Shown here in pieces: positions 24,894 to 36,629 of a DNA stretch of 64,000 nt (position 1 is its first letter; every line of letters begins with the position of its first letter). A program made the translations under genes and the position numbers. The stretch comes from Progne subis subis (lineage: Eukaryota > Chordata > Aves > Passeriformes > Hirundinidae), in the NCBI GenBank assembly GCA_022316685.1, contig JAKJHU010000046.1, forward strand, positions 3,216,001-3,280,000, given 5' to 3'. Under the pieces are notes generated by a model that was not told where the DNA came from, made no database searches, and saw only the letters and a program-made list of their open reading frames with translations.

Positions 24894-27800
24894 GTAAGAC
24901 TCAGCACTGTGTTGACTGTTCTGCTCCTGTCTTTGGCTTGCGCTCATTTCTATTTTGTTTGTTTTCACACTTATATTTCTTCGTTTCTGCAAGTCCCAGT
25001 TCACTGAAAGAGCATGTTTAACTGCATAAATGGACATAGATTCATTAATTCTGTGGGGCTAAGTCCACATAGTCCAGTGGCAAAGTCTTTTTAATGATAC
25101 TGCTGCCTCAGTGAGACAGTCTGGATTCTGGGAACAGCCATCAGCTGCTGTGGGCTTGAAAACCCCAGCAAGTTCTGGGACCTGATGGTGTCATTGTCTG
25201 GTTATTTGCTGTCTTCAGCTCTCTCTCCAGCTTCTTTTTCATCGTTCTTCATTCACTACAACTTTAATACTGAGCTCTTGGGATATTTTTTTGTCCAGTT
25301 CCTCCTGTGTAGAGGGGAAACCTTTTGAGGCTGGTGAAACAGCATGAAAGCATGAAATTAGCTTTTGTAGAAAAAGCTTTGGTGACTTCCAGGGGGGACA
25401 TCATTCTGTGGTGAACACCTTAGTTCACGTCATCAATGCCATCTCTATTTGTAGCCAAATCAAAGTAGGCTTTTCTTTATCTCCCTTTCCCTAAATGTAC
25501 GGTTTTCTGACTGTGGAAATTCTGGATTTGCTCAACACCACCTTCTTAATCAATTCAGTGAAGATTTTAGCAGCTGGCTTCAGTATTTCAAATACCATGA
25601 TGTGATTGTGATTATAATATGATTATTAATGTAGTAATTTCTTATAAAAAAGAGGTCCTATTGAGGAACTACATACATACTTCTATATTCTTTATATTCC
25701 ATATGAAGAATGTCAATAAAGGTAATAGAGTCTGCTGTTGAGAGCAACAGTATGAGGAAAAGTGCTAGAGAAGAAATAACCACCTTTCAACTTAACACTG
25801 AATATGCGCTTTATAACTTCCATTCTGTTTTTATTTCAATGAGTTGGGAAAAGGGACAGCATAGGGTAAGCGTACATTTCAGAGCCAGCAGAGCAGTGTT
25901 TTCAGAGCCTGAATGCTTGGTTGGACGAATCTGAAACCTAGTAAAGCTTAGGGCTTTACTTCTTGTGTAGTAAACTAATGTCTGCTTGTTTTCCTTGCTG
26001 TGGGAGAAGTCACAGGGTTTGTGATGACGGTAGGCCATTGTACAGAAAGCTGAAAGGGATCAGGCTAATGTGCAGCAGGTGTGAGGCTTTGTCATGGTCT
26101 GTGTGTACAGAAGGTGTGAAGTGGAGGTGACTGCATGGAGGAAGGCTGCCCTTACCAAGTGATGGCTGCTCCCAGCTCGGTTGAGTGATGCTCTGTCTTG
26201 TGTCCGATCTGTGCAGTTACCCTGTACTGTCTCTTTGCTGTGCATGCCAGGAGTGTGCCCTGCAGCCTTGCACTCTGCCAGGTTATTCTTCTCTTTGGGT
26301 TTAATTTGCGTTGTATAAACCATGCATTTGCCTATCTTTCACAGATTTCTTCAGGTCTCCTCAACAAACTGGAGCTAAGTAGTGGGGAACAGCCCAAAGC
26401 CCTGAACCAATTAGAGAGGGTATTGATCTTTAAGAACCTGAAGGTCTCTCTCTCCCTTCTCCCTTGTCACCTTACTCCCCTCTTCCTTCTCTTGTAAACA
26501 CCACCTGAGAGATAGTTACGTTGTGTGCAGCAGATCTCCCTCCACTCATTTGACACAGCATGGCTTTTGGAGACAGTGCATGCCATGGTTGCTTTGCAGT
26601 GTTGTGGCTGCAGCTGGGGCAGGCTCGGGAGGGAGAGACCCTTGTTTTACTGCAGCATTGAGTGTCTGGGTGAGTGCCACCTAAGACACCATCACAGCAT
26701 CCTTTGGAGAAAGGGAATGGGAGGGCATAGGTAAGATTTGACAGTGGAAACTCAAAAAAAGGAATCATAAAAAGTGTAGGTTTGTCTCTGAAGTGTTGTG
26801 TGTCTTGCCTGTTGATCTTATTTATAGATGAAGCTCCTCTGTATACCTGAGGAGCCTTTTGACCCAGCATGCCTTAAAATTTTTGTAGTCAAGGTGAATC
26901 TCTGAGCTTTGTTACTTGGTACAGGGGCCACAAAGTTTAATGCTTTCTGAAGTGTTTTTGAAGGAGACTGCTATATATTTTCGAACATCTTTGTTCATGT
27001 TTCTACGGAAATTAGCTACATGTCCAACACAGTATATGTTAATGGGAGATCAGTGGGGCCAAAGTGATTTGTGAAACATGTTAGTCCCTGCTAGTTCTCC
27101 TAGAAAATACTTCTGAAGAAATACTGTAGGCATGCAGATTATTTGGTTTGGATCAATCACCCTGAAAAACTAACTTAGGACTGTTCTCAGTTTTCCATGT
27201 TGGTTCATAAACTTAATGTAGCTTTATTTTTTGTCTGCCATTAATGTTACTTAGTCCAAACAGAGCTGAATGGAACATTTAGAAATGCCCCTCTTTTGTC
27301 CTGTGTCTAAGACAAAATAATTACCCAAAGAGGATAGTTTGAAAGGCAGTTGCTCAAGACTTGCAGATTTATGCAGTTACACAGAAAAAAAAGTCTAAGA
27401 AACGTTTCCCTTTGCAGTAGAAAGCGTTCTAGGTAAACATTGGGTTCTGCTATGGGAGTTAGGAGGAAGATATATTTGCATTTTCACAGATTATTGGGGT
27501 GGATTTTGTTCATAGTTGCCTAAGGTACATAAATGCATTTCACCAAATAACCTTCATTAGTTGTTGCAGTACAGGCAGGTACGTAAATGAGATGACTGGA
27601 TTGCCTCGGTGTCTCCAGGACTCGGATCATGGACTGCGTTCTCTCTGCATGCTTTTGTGTCTTGAACGCTACTTGGTGTGCTGACCAGTTCCATGCTGCA
27701 TCTAGAATGAGCTCGTGTTTTAGTATAATCACTTTAATTACTAATCATTGGCCCCTGCCCTTTTTTCTTGAGGCTTACAGTATCTTATGGAAAAACAAAC

Positions 27801-28138
27801 GAGTACAGGTAAGGTGGCTTGTAGAAAATTGAGATCTCATGGACGCTTTAAAAAGAATCTTGTAGTATTACATTTTTCTTCATTTTCCTAGACCTTAGCT
27901 AGGGTTTTATTCATAAAACCTCATCTATCAAAGGAAGCATTTGGAGTCTTGTAGTCTTTTTCTTCTATAATTTTGTGGACATTTTTTAATGCAAAGGTAA
28001 CTCAGATAAATGTAACCGAATCTGCAGAGAATGCTCAGATGAACAAACAGTACCTCTGAGCTCCTTCTCTCATTTCTAAAAAATATTTTTAAAATACTAA
28101 CGTAAAATGGTTTTACCATCAAAAGTACAAGCTTAATG

Positions 28139-28178
28139 TAGTTTCTAATTATCAAGAATGTTGATAATTAGAAAACTA
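28139..28178. repeat. AT-rich perfect inverted repeat (14-bp arms, 5-nt loop)
   Basis: The arms are 28142-28155 (tttctaattatcaa) and 28161-28174 (ttgataattagaaa), separated by gaatg. With a one-base bulge the stem extends about three more pairs. No terminal duplications were identified, so a mobile element cannot be claimed. Confidence 0.85.
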
Positions 28179-28804
28179 ATGTAACTCTAATACCACTGAG
28201 CATGGGAGAAGGAAGGAGGATTTTAGATAATGTGTAAGATTCAGGATATGTTAATGATCTATTAAATGCCTTTTAGCTGCTCCATAAAGGCAACGTTAGG
28301 TTTAAAATATTAGTGTGTTACATACATTGAAGCTTTCTAGGGAAACTGGGAAAGGCCTTGGAATTGAAGGTAAGAACAAGATTTAGAAATAGTTCCTTTA
28401 GTCAAAGGCAAACTGTACAAGTGTTTTTTACATTTTTTATAATAACATTAAAAGCAAGGAGTCGCAAGGTTGTTACTTTTAATTCAAAGAACATCCATAA
28501 GGAATGATGTTACTTTGCTGTCCTTTGATACATGTATTGTTTTAGAATTCCCAAAGTCGGTGTTTTTTTATTAAAACAGCATTTAGCCTCTTGACACTGG
28601 CGAAATCACTGGTGAAACGTTTTTATTAAGCATTTCTGTTTGCTTCTGCAAATTTTTAAAGCTGTGCAATAGTTTGCTTCATTCAAGCAAAAGGAGATAG
28701 CAAAAGAAAATGAGGGAGGGCAAAATTTTGTGGGAAGTAGTCCTACTGGGTAATTCTAGTAAAAGGATATAAAAGGATACCTGTTTGTGTAGAATATGGA
28801 GACT

Positions 28805-28850
28805 GGATAGTATGAGATGGAAAAGACCTACTAGGTAATCTAATCTCATC
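28805..28850 (-). repeat. CR1-like 3' tip
   Basis: 'gagatggaaaagacctacta' followed by 'ggtaatctaatctcatc' resembles the first bases of a reverse-oriented CR1 tail. Only about 45 bases are recognisable before the A/C block begins. Confidence 0.45.
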
Positions 28851-28876
28851 TCACCTCGTCTACCCCTCCACTCCCT

Positions 28877-29106
28877 GCAAAAAAAACAAAACAAAACAAC
28901 CCCTGCCACCCCCCCCCAAAAAAAAAACCAAAAAAACCACCACCAAACAAAACACACAAAAAAAAACCCATTAAAAACCCAGCCCTCCCCCCAAAAATGT
29001 AAAAAAACCAAACCAGAACCCACAAAAAATGAAACCCACAAAAAACCATCCCAACCAAAATCCTAAAAAACACCACAAAAAAACACAAAACAAAACAAAA
29101 AATACC
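28877..29106 (+). repeat. A/C-rich simple-sequence block
   Basis: About 230 bases almost free of G and low in T, made of A runs broken by C, CC and CCC. It resembles the A/C low-complexity tracts common in songbird genomes. It directly follows a CR1-like scrap. Confidence 0.85.
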
Positions 29107-29120
29107 CCACCAGCTAAAAA

Positions 29121-29168
29121 ATTTGAATAAACTTAGATTTATTAGATTAGATTTGAATAAACTTAGAT
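29121..29168 (+). repeat. 18-bp direct repeat, 30-bp period
   Basis: The sequence atttgaataaacttagat occurs at 29121-29138 and again at 29151-29168, with 12 related bases between. Likely a local slippage duplication. Confidence 0.85.
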
Positions 29169-31654
29169 AAACTAGTCTGATTAAATGTTTTAGAATCTTT
29201 GAAAGCCAAGCAAGTCTTCTTGCTTGCCTGACTGCACTGGTTCCCATCCACATGAAGCTGTTGTGACTCAGTCTCTGAATGATTACATATGGGCCTGTAT
29301 CTTATGACCCTCAAGATGGAATCTTGGAAGTTAAAACAAAGCACAATAGGACAATAGCAGAGGGTAGATTTTGTGTCTGAGGAAAAGTGCTTTTTTGAAA
29401 TGGCTAGTGTTGAATTGAGGTGGTATTTGGTGGTGTATGAAAGGGGAGATTAGAAATAGTAATTATAAGTTGTCAGGTTGCATTGTCTGATAGAACATTT
29501 CAAACGTTTGGTGTTTCTCAGGAGCATGGCTGAGGGCAAAAGGAATGGTACATGATTAGCTTGTATCAGTATCTCAGCTCCATTTTGCTGGTTCAGCTTT
29601 GCATCCTGCTGCAAGTAACTTTTAACCTGGCAAATAATGACAACAAGATTTATTAGCTAGAAGTGAAGTCTGTTTTGAAATTGTGCGAAAACGAACTTTA
29701 TTTGGTTTTAACACATAATGCTTCCAGCTTTCCTTCCTAATGAAAGTAGTTCACTTTCATTGAAAGTGATATCATTATCATAATAAACCAAATAAGTCTT
29801 TGGATCTTACTGTGTAAGCTACTGAAAAAGGAGAAAAAAATACAATTATTTCTGTAATAGCTGGTAGGTAAAACTATCTGATCTATTTTGTAGCCTAGCC
29901 TTTAATAAATGCAGCTATTGGTAGCATTTAAGGCTCAGATTTTAGAAATGGGCAAGAATCAAAGAGAACACATTTTATATAACCCTATGAAGCAGCAAAT
30001 AGGAAAGATGAGAGAGCTGATAATTTTGACATGAAAGGATTGTGATCTATAAGCATTGTTAAACATTTTGAAATCTGCAAACTTTTATTTTTAGCTGTGT
30101 GCTTGTCATGTAAGTATTGGCCAGAAGCTGTGATTAGAAGATCCTTGCTGCAATATTTGAAAGAAATAACAAGGAGCAAAGTAATTCTGAATCTATTAAT
30201 TAACACACTCAAGGAAACTGTAGCGCAGCTAAAACCCGGGGATTAGTCATCAAACAGATACAACTTGTGGTGTGAAGAAAAGTTACACAAATGGTTTACT
30301 GCACTGGGATATAACATTTTCACAAGCTTTGTTTAAATGGGAGGAAGTACAGGCTGAGGCCATAATCAAGGAGTTAGAATTCTACCTGGAAAATGGAAAG
30401 AGAAGGAACAGCAGTGGAACATGGAAGGTTTTTATTGGTATTTAAGGGTAGTAGTAGCTAGAAGGAGGTAAATTGCAGAAAAAGAAGGAGACTAAAGAAT
30501 ATAGCTGTCTTCTACGTAAGTTAAATCTGATGCTAGAGATGTAAGAACTAAGGAATATTATAGCCCAAAATAAAACTTAACTGTGATAAATTTACAAAGA
30601 AGAATACTGAATAGGGGCTGGTACTGAAATGGTCTCCACAACATGCAAGTTACCTGTTCAGTGTTTAAACTTGCACCTAAACTGAGGATGTAGCAGCATC
30701 AGAAAAGCTGACTGCAGCTACCGAACACAAGAGTAGATGCAATCCTGCACTCAGAGGAACTTAAGTTGTAAGAAACTGCTTTTCATGCTGGCCAGGGCCA
30801 TTAGCCACGTGACTAAATATCATATTGTCTTCAGGAAGTTCTGGAGCATTTCTGCATGCCTGAAATAGCAGTGCTGTGCAGCAAGTGCCACACAGTCTGC
30901 ACTGCTCATGCTCTTGTTCTTGTTTTCCTAATCAAAGTTCTGTGTACAAACTCAAGTAGAATCTTGGTCAAAAAGGATATCAAGAGTTAAGGTTAGATTT
31001 AGGTCTGGGGAGAAGTAAAGACAGAAGGCAGGTGAAAGGAGAATGAGGTTTGTTTCCAAATCACTAGGGTGGTATTTGCAATGTAACATGCACCTGTAGC
31101 AAGTGAAGTGTTAGAAATACTTGTTAATAGCGAGCATGGCATTGCTACAAAGATGAAAAGTGACTTGAGGCAAGAGATCAGTGACAGAGCTGCAGCATGC
31201 TCATGCTTCATTCCCAGCTTGATGGTGAAATTTTAGTCAAGCCTAACTAATACTTACTTAGATACTTTAATTGATGCCCTTTCCAGATCTAGGAGCTTCG
31301 GTAAAAAGCAAAGGGATTTGAGATATGTAGGTCTAAGAGAATTTTTAATCCTAATTTAAAGTTCTGAGGTATTGATAGGGAATAGGGAGTGCTGTGATAA
31401 TTGAACTGTTAAGTGTGTATTAGAGCAGAGTAACTGCAATTAACTGTCCCTTGATTTAGGTGTGGAGCATTGGCTAATATGTGGGGTGTCAAGGGGTATT
31501 TGCATGATTTTGAGGTGCTGATTAATTTGTGTGATATATTTAAGTGCTATTGCCTGACTTTAAAGTTTTTGAGGTAGCCTTTGTGCGTTGGCTTGTGTAA
31601 TCCATTATGCTATGTGGTTTTGCAATACTGATATTAATGATTATTGGTTTTTAG

Positions 31655-31790
31655 TTGAAAATGAGAGCTGGAGGAATGAGTGAATCATCGAAATGGAAAA
31701 AGCAGAAGAGATCACCTAGGCCTCCTCGACATGTAACTAAAGTCTCTCCTGGGACAGAACAGTCAGCAGGCAATGCTACTACTACCACAG
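31655..31790 (+). CDS. GBF1: GBF1 exon, linker after DCB (about residues 214-258)
   Basis: Encodes LKMRAGGMSESSKWKKQKRS, then PRPPRHVTKVSPGTEQ..., a very basic segment followed by a Thr-rich one. Acceptor ttttag, donor G|GTAAGT, leaving in phase 1. The basic part is well conserved; the last 15 residues are not. Confidence 0.94.
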
Positions 31791-32184
31791 GTAAGTTGAA
31801 ATCATTTTCAAGAGAGCAGACAGCATCCATGCTAGAGGTTTTTTGAATATGCCTTTATTTAATTTCTCCTACTACATTATTTTGCATTAATTCTTTTCAT
31901 ATTAGTTCTCAGTGACTGCAGCAATAAAAGATATCATAGCTTTTCAGGTCCAGGAGAATGAGTTTTCAGGAAATGGAATACGTATTGATGAGAAAGGTAT
32001 GGTCCTGCAGGTAACTTGACAGCATTCCTGTGCCTTCAGCATCCCTCATGGGGGTAGTTTGAACAAAAGGGAATAATGGGCACCTGGAGAAGTGGCTGGG
32101 GTTATGGATAGCCATGTGTGCAGAGGAGCTGGAGGATGCAAGATAGAAGATAGATAGATCGAAGAAACTGAGAACAGGAACACT

Positions 32185-32468
32185 GACAAGAGGAGAGCCA
32201 AGGGCAACTAGTGACAGGACAGGGGGACATAGTCTTAAGCTGCTCCAGGGGAGGTTTAGCTTGGATATAAGGAAGAGTTTCTTCACAGAAAGGGTGATTT
32301 AACGTTGAAATGGATTGTCCAGGGAGGTGATGGAGTCACAGTCCCTAGAGGTGTTTAAGGAAAGACTGGATGTGGCACTCAGTGGTCTGGCTGACATGGT
32401 GATATTGGGTCATAGGTTGGACTTGATGATCTCAGAGGTCATTTACAACCAAATTGATTCTGTAAGGA
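32185..32468 (+). repeat. CR1 LINE 3' fragment
   Basis: The clearest CR1 copy in the window. It contains 'actagtgacaggac', 'ggaggtttagcttggatata', 'aggaagagtttcttcacaga', 'agggtg', 'gtccagggaggtgatggagt', 'ggttggacttgatgatctca' and 'gaggtcatttacaacc', ending in a 'gattctg' tail. It sits in a GBF1 intron in the sense orientation. Confidence 0.88.
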
Positions 32469-33020
32469 ACACTTAGATACTTGAAGCACTGTCTCTTATT
32501 TAGAAATAATAAAAATTCTTCACTGCTCATATTTCAGATCCATTTGAATTGTAATGCAATTTCATTTGTTTAGGAAGAATTAAAGAAGTCAGTCCTGCTT
32601 TAGAATCAAGTCAAAATCCTCATTTTGAAGGAATGATTAATTCCTGATAGGAGCATTTAAAGTGGTTGTGCCATTGTATTAAAGAGTAAAGTACATCTTT
32701 TAGACTCTTTTCAAATTCCTTCTTATGTAAATCCTCTGCACCCTTTATCTAACTATGTAAGTTACCTAATTTGCTGAGTCTGTTAGACTGGAACTATTGT
32801 GTTAAATTTGGAGAGATGCTAGTATCACCAGTGTTCATCTATTTAATTCATTAATACCTAGCAGGAGAGATCTTAGTTTATCTGTGTTCTCTCACATTAG
32901 TGTGCTGCTGGGACAATTTGTTGTGTGAAGTAGTAATGAAAGAATTTGCTGTGTTTAATGTATGAATTTGTGGTTGAGGGACAGAGCAATACTAACCATT
33001 TTGCTTCTGTTTCTCCTCAG

Positions 33021-33250
33021 CAAGCGGAGTTGCTTTCATAGATGCTCCTTCTCCCAGCTCCTCTGGGAGCTCAGAAAATGTTTCATCAGCAGTCAGCCCT
33101 GTTACAGACAGTGGGTTGGAGTTGTCCTCACAGACGACATCCAAGGAAGACCTGACAGATTTGGACCAAGTCGCTTCTTTGGGTATTAATGCAGGAACAC
33201 CTTCAAATGAGGCCAAAGTCACTGAAAATCAAAATCAGCCTGAACTCCAG
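33021..33250 (+). CDS. GBF1: GBF1 exon, Ser/Thr-rich linker (about residues 259-335)
   Basis: Encodes ASGVAFIDAPSPSSSGSSEN..., then TDSGLELSSQTTSKEDLTDL... . Acceptor ctcctcag, donor CAG|GTACAT, leaving in phase 0. The TDSGLELSS element (DSG codons start at 33107) corresponds to the DSGxxxxS phosphodegron reported for human GBF1 (Ser292/Ser297), a beta-TrCP target in mitosis. Flanking sequence differs markedly from mammals, as expected for a disordered linker. Confidence 0.94.
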
Positions 33251-33628
33251 GTACATGAATATAATTTGCAAAGAAAAGTTCCAACTCCCAGCATAATCAC
33301 TTCTCCCCACAACAATAATGCTATTGAGAGGATCATAGAGTTGCAGATACTTTGAGTGGTAAAAATGCTAGGAAGACTTAAACAGAGGTAGCATGCTGAA
33401 GTTGTGTAGCATTTAAAACAAAAAAAGGCAAAATTTTGACCTGAGAGGCAGTAAGAATTGATAGGTTGTAGAGGTATTTTTGAGGTAAAGTCCTTAGTCT
33501 CACAATGTAGAGTTATATAAAGCTTATGCAGAGGCTCTCTTTTCTCTTAAATTTTGTTTTTCTGATACTCTTCCACTAGTGACCAGTGTTGTTTTAATAG
33601 TTACAGATTAACTGCAGACAAATGAGAC

Positions 33629-33645
33629 TTTTTTTTTTTTTTTTT
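33629..33645 (+). repeat. T17 tract upstream of a GBF1 acceptor
   Basis: Seventeen T residues about 66 bases before the acceptor of the next exon, leading a pyrimidine-rich stretch. It probably contributes to the polypyrimidine tract and will be length-variable. Confidence 0.8.
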
Positions 33646-33711
33646 CCACTTCTCTGGCACTTGTTAACTCCTCTTTTGCTTCTTTCATTCTCAAATGGTA
33701 TTTCAATGAAG

Positions 33712-33880
33712 AATGAAACTCTGAAGGAGGAGAAGGTCCAGTCAGCTTCTGTCGAGTCTATCCCTGAGGTCCTAGAGGAGTGCACATCTGTAGCAGAACA
33801 TTCTGACTCTGCCTCAGTTCATGACATGGACTATGTAAATCCCCGGGGAGTACGTTTTACTCAGTCTTCCCAAAAAGAAG
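33712..33880 (+). CDS. GBF1: GBF1 exon, linker before HUS (about residues 336-391)
   Basis: Encodes NETLKEEKVQSASVESIPEV then LEECTSVAEHSDSASVHDMD and YVNPRGVRFTQSSQKE. The 3' part is strongly conserved. The acceptor 'tcaatgaag' is poor, and I chose it because it keeps phase 0 and aligns the divergent first residues with the family. A nearby AG could also serve. Donor G|GTGAGA, phase 1. Confidence 0.88.
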
Positions 33881-34081
33881 GTGAGAGGTGGGCAATGCTG
33901 CTAAAGTCCTGTCTCTAGTCTCCATTTCTACTGTTGTGTTTCACTTCCTGCTAAGAGGAAGTGATAATCAGTGATTCCTGATAAGCTCCTATTCCTTAGC
34001 AGTCTGTAACAATTAAAATGTTAACACTTGCTAGGCACTGCAAAAAGCAAATTTAGATTGCTAATCTCTCTTTTTCTTTAG

Positions 34082-34293
34082 GAGCAGCTCTGGTCCCATA
34101 TGGGTTGCCATGTATTAGAGAACTGTTCCGCTTTCTCATCTCGCTCACCAACCCTCATGACCGCCACAACTCTGAGGTGATGATCCACATGGGACTGCAG
34201 CTGCTGACTGTTGCCCTGGAGTCAGCACCCATTGCAAACTGTCAGTCCCTCTTGGGACTCGTGAAGGAGGAGTTGTGCCGGCACCTATTTCAA
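34082..34293 (+). CDS. GBF1: GBF1 exon, HUS domain start (about residues 392-462)
   Basis: Encodes GAALVPYGLPCIRELFRFLI, then SLTNPHDRHNSEVMIHMGLQ and on to EELCRHLFQ. Acceptor tctttag, donor CAA|GTGAGT (an A rather than G before the junction), leaving in phase 0. The NPHDRHNSE motif is typical of GBF1/GEA-type Arf-GEFs. Confidence 0.97.
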
Positions 34294-34962
34294 GTGAGTC
34301 TGGCTTATGCTCGCATGGCATACGGCACTGGGGAGTCAGATACGAATTTCTATCAAAGAGTGTATTGCAATTTAGTATTACGAGGTGTGGCAGGTCTGCA
34401 AACAAACTCTTTCCTGCACTGCAATGAGAGTTCTCAATTGCACCCAACGGCGCTGTTGCAAAGCCGGAGAGGTTGTCGTGCTGTTTTCTGCAGACCAGGC
34501 CAAGGAGGATGAGCGTGATTTGAAGGAACTGTTACTGTGGGATAACACTTTTCTGTTTTGATATAATTGGTTTTAATTATGGATGCAAGTTACCAGCTTA
34601 GTAGTAGGCAGAACCTTTGGGGGATACCGAGCTATTAATTGCACTGGGGTCATCTCAGAGGCAGGTCTTCTCCCAAGTTCCTTCACCACCAAGAGCCTCT
34701 GTGGACTTGGGAAAAGAGCCAAGTTGTAGTAGGTAAATTGTTACCACACGCAGATGAGAATTAAGTATATTCATCCTGACTAGCAAAAAGTGGGACTAGG
34801 AGGTTGAACAAGGCATTGTTTTTAAAATATCATTGCTGTGGAGGGCAGTGTGTGGATCTTTGGTTGGTTGCTGGTGATGCCTGCAGTGCCATAGTACTGC
34901 TACTTGTAGCACGTAATTACTTGCCTTTGTAATTCTTAAAGGGTTTTTTGTTTCTTGTTCAG

Positions 34963-35061
34963 CTGCTGAGTGTTGAACGGCTCAATCTGTATGCAGCCTC
35001 CCTCAGGGTGTGTTTTCTTCTCTTTGAGAGCATGAGAGAGCATCTGAAATTCCAGCTGGAG
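34963..35061 (+). CDS. GBF1: GBF1 exon, HUS domain (about residues 463-495)
   Basis: A 99-nt exon encoding LLSVERLNLYAASLRVCFLL then FESMREHLKFQLE. Acceptor ttgttcag, donor GAG|GTGAGT. Both ends are in phase 0, so it is symmetrical. Confidence 0.97.
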
Positions 35062-35462
35062 GTGAGTTTTTTGAGTATCCTGGGTGCCTCACTGGCCTTC
35101 TGTTAAATGCATATATCTGGATAGTAAAATAGAGTCTAAGTGTCAAATTATGTTTGTATAAATAACTCGGTGTTATGGGTAGGCTGTGTAGGCCTTTTTC
35201 TGTTGGAAAATCCAATGTCCTTGAGACTGGTGTACTATGCTGCCTGCCTTCAGACTGGTTTTTTTTAAACTGTAGATCCATGTGCACCAAACTGTAGGAC
35301 TATTTGAAAACTTTTTACAGCCTCCTTCAGAATGAGCCATGATTAAAGATGGAATGTTGTGGGGGAAGGTGAAGATTAAATCTCCCTCTGCAGTCCTCAA
35401 AGCTATTCACTGTCCTGCCTTTTTTTCTTTCCTTAAACTGAGCTGCCCTGTGTTTCTGCCAG

Positions 35463-35657
35463 ATGTATATCAAGAAGCTGATGGAAATAATCACCGTGGA
35501 AAACCCAAAGATGCCCTATGAAATGAAGGAGATGGCTTTGGAAGCCATCGTTCAGCTGTGGAGGATTCCCAGTTTTGTGACCGAGCTGTACATAAACTAT
35601 GACTGTGACTACTACTGTGCCAACCTCTTCGAGGAGCTCACCAAGCTGCTCTCCAAG
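35463..35657 (+). CDS. GBF1: GBF1 exon with the HUS box (about residues 496-560)
   Basis: Encodes [20 protein letters not shown] ... [28 protein letters not shown]. The HUS box NYDCD, the signature of large Arf-GEFs, is at 35595-35609. Acceptor ctgccag; the donor AAG|GTGCTG is weak because it lacks the usual purine/A and G at +4/+5. A much stronger donor, GGG|GTGAGT, lies 83 bases downstream but would break the frame. Confidence 0.95.
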
Positions 35658-35971
35658 GTGCTGAAGCATGGCAGGGGCAGGGAGGGGGCAGCCGGTGACT
35701 CAGGGCGGAACTTAAAAGTGGGAGCGGTCCGAGGGTCGGGGTGAGTGCGCTGTAGAGATGAGGAAGGCCGTTTGACATTTGGAAGCAGAAGAGAAAAAGA
35801 GTAGTCATGATGCTTTAATGATATCAGAGTAAATAAACTGTTCAATACAAGCTAAAAAGCTTAGGGTGTTTTGTTCTAGTTTTTTGCCTCCTCCAAGCTG
35901 TGGGGGGAAACTTGCCCTGTTATGGTGAGAGAGACCGGAAAGTTGACTAATACTTACATGTTATTTTCCAG

Positions 35972-36158
35972 AATGCCTTTCCAGTTTCTGGACAGCTGTA
36001 CACTGTCCATCTGCTGTCTCTGGAAGCATTGCTGACAGTGATAGATAGCACTGAGGCACATTGCCAGGCTAAAGTGCTGAGTAACATACATCAACAAGAG
36101 AAGGAAGTTGTCAAATCCAGCCCAGAAGCTATCAACAGCACCAAAGAAACAAGCAACA
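35972..36158 (+). CDS. GBF1: GBF1 exon, end of HUS region (about residues 561-622)
   Basis: Encodes NAFPVSGQLYTVHLLSLEAL then LTVIDSTEAHCQAKVLSNIH and QQEKEVVKSSPEAINSTKET. The first two thirds are conserved; the last part is linker. Acceptor tttccag, donor ACA|GTAAGA, leaving in phase 1. Confidence 0.96.
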
Positions 36159-36570
36159 GTAAGACCCCTTTCTTTTAATATTAAGCTTAGTCTTGTGTTA
36201 AACTTGGAGATCTCATTTTAGTTGCTGATGTAGTAAACTCCTAAAATACATGTTTTCAGTCTTCCTGTTTTACTGTTTAACTGATGTTAATAAGCTTGCT
36301 GTTTGTAAAATTTGCAGATAGTAAAATTTGTCTCTCGTGAAGCTTTATATAAAGGCCATGTCAAGACTGGCAATCACAACAGAATGAGCGTATGCCATGG
36401 AATTCATGTAGACAAAATACTGCAAGTACTGCAAAATCATGGTTACTAGAAGGAACTCCTTTGAATAAGCACGTGTTTAATTTAAAGTGATCAGTTCTTT
36501 ATTTCTCTGTTGATAACCTTTTTTCCTCGGCTTATGGGTTTGTTTCTATGTAGTTGTTTGGTTTGGGATA

Positions 36571-36588
36571 TTTTTTTTTTTTTTTTTT
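36571..36588 (+). repeat. T18 tract before a GBF1 linker exon
   Basis: A run of 18 T followed by T/G-rich sequence with (TTTG) units, ending about 40 bases before the acceptor of the next exon. Confidence 0.8.
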
Positions 36589-36629
36589 GTGGATTTTGTT
36601 TGCTTGTTTGTTTGTTTCAACTTCTACAG

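Larger units (their letters stand above)
24894..31654 (+). other. GBF1: GBF1 intron, 6.8 kb
   Basis: No coding exon found. It contains a near-perfect AT-rich hairpin at 28139-28178, a CR1-like scrap followed by an A/C-rich simple-sequence block at about 28805-29106, an 18-bp direct repeat at 29121-29168 and a small hairpin at 29739-29761. Minus-strand open frames across the A/C block are artefacts of composition. Confidence 0.8.

Noticed and set aside
28679..29253. Trp/Phe/Gly-rich minus-strand frames of 120-135 codons
   Set aside because: Translation of an A/C simple-sequence block; not a protein.
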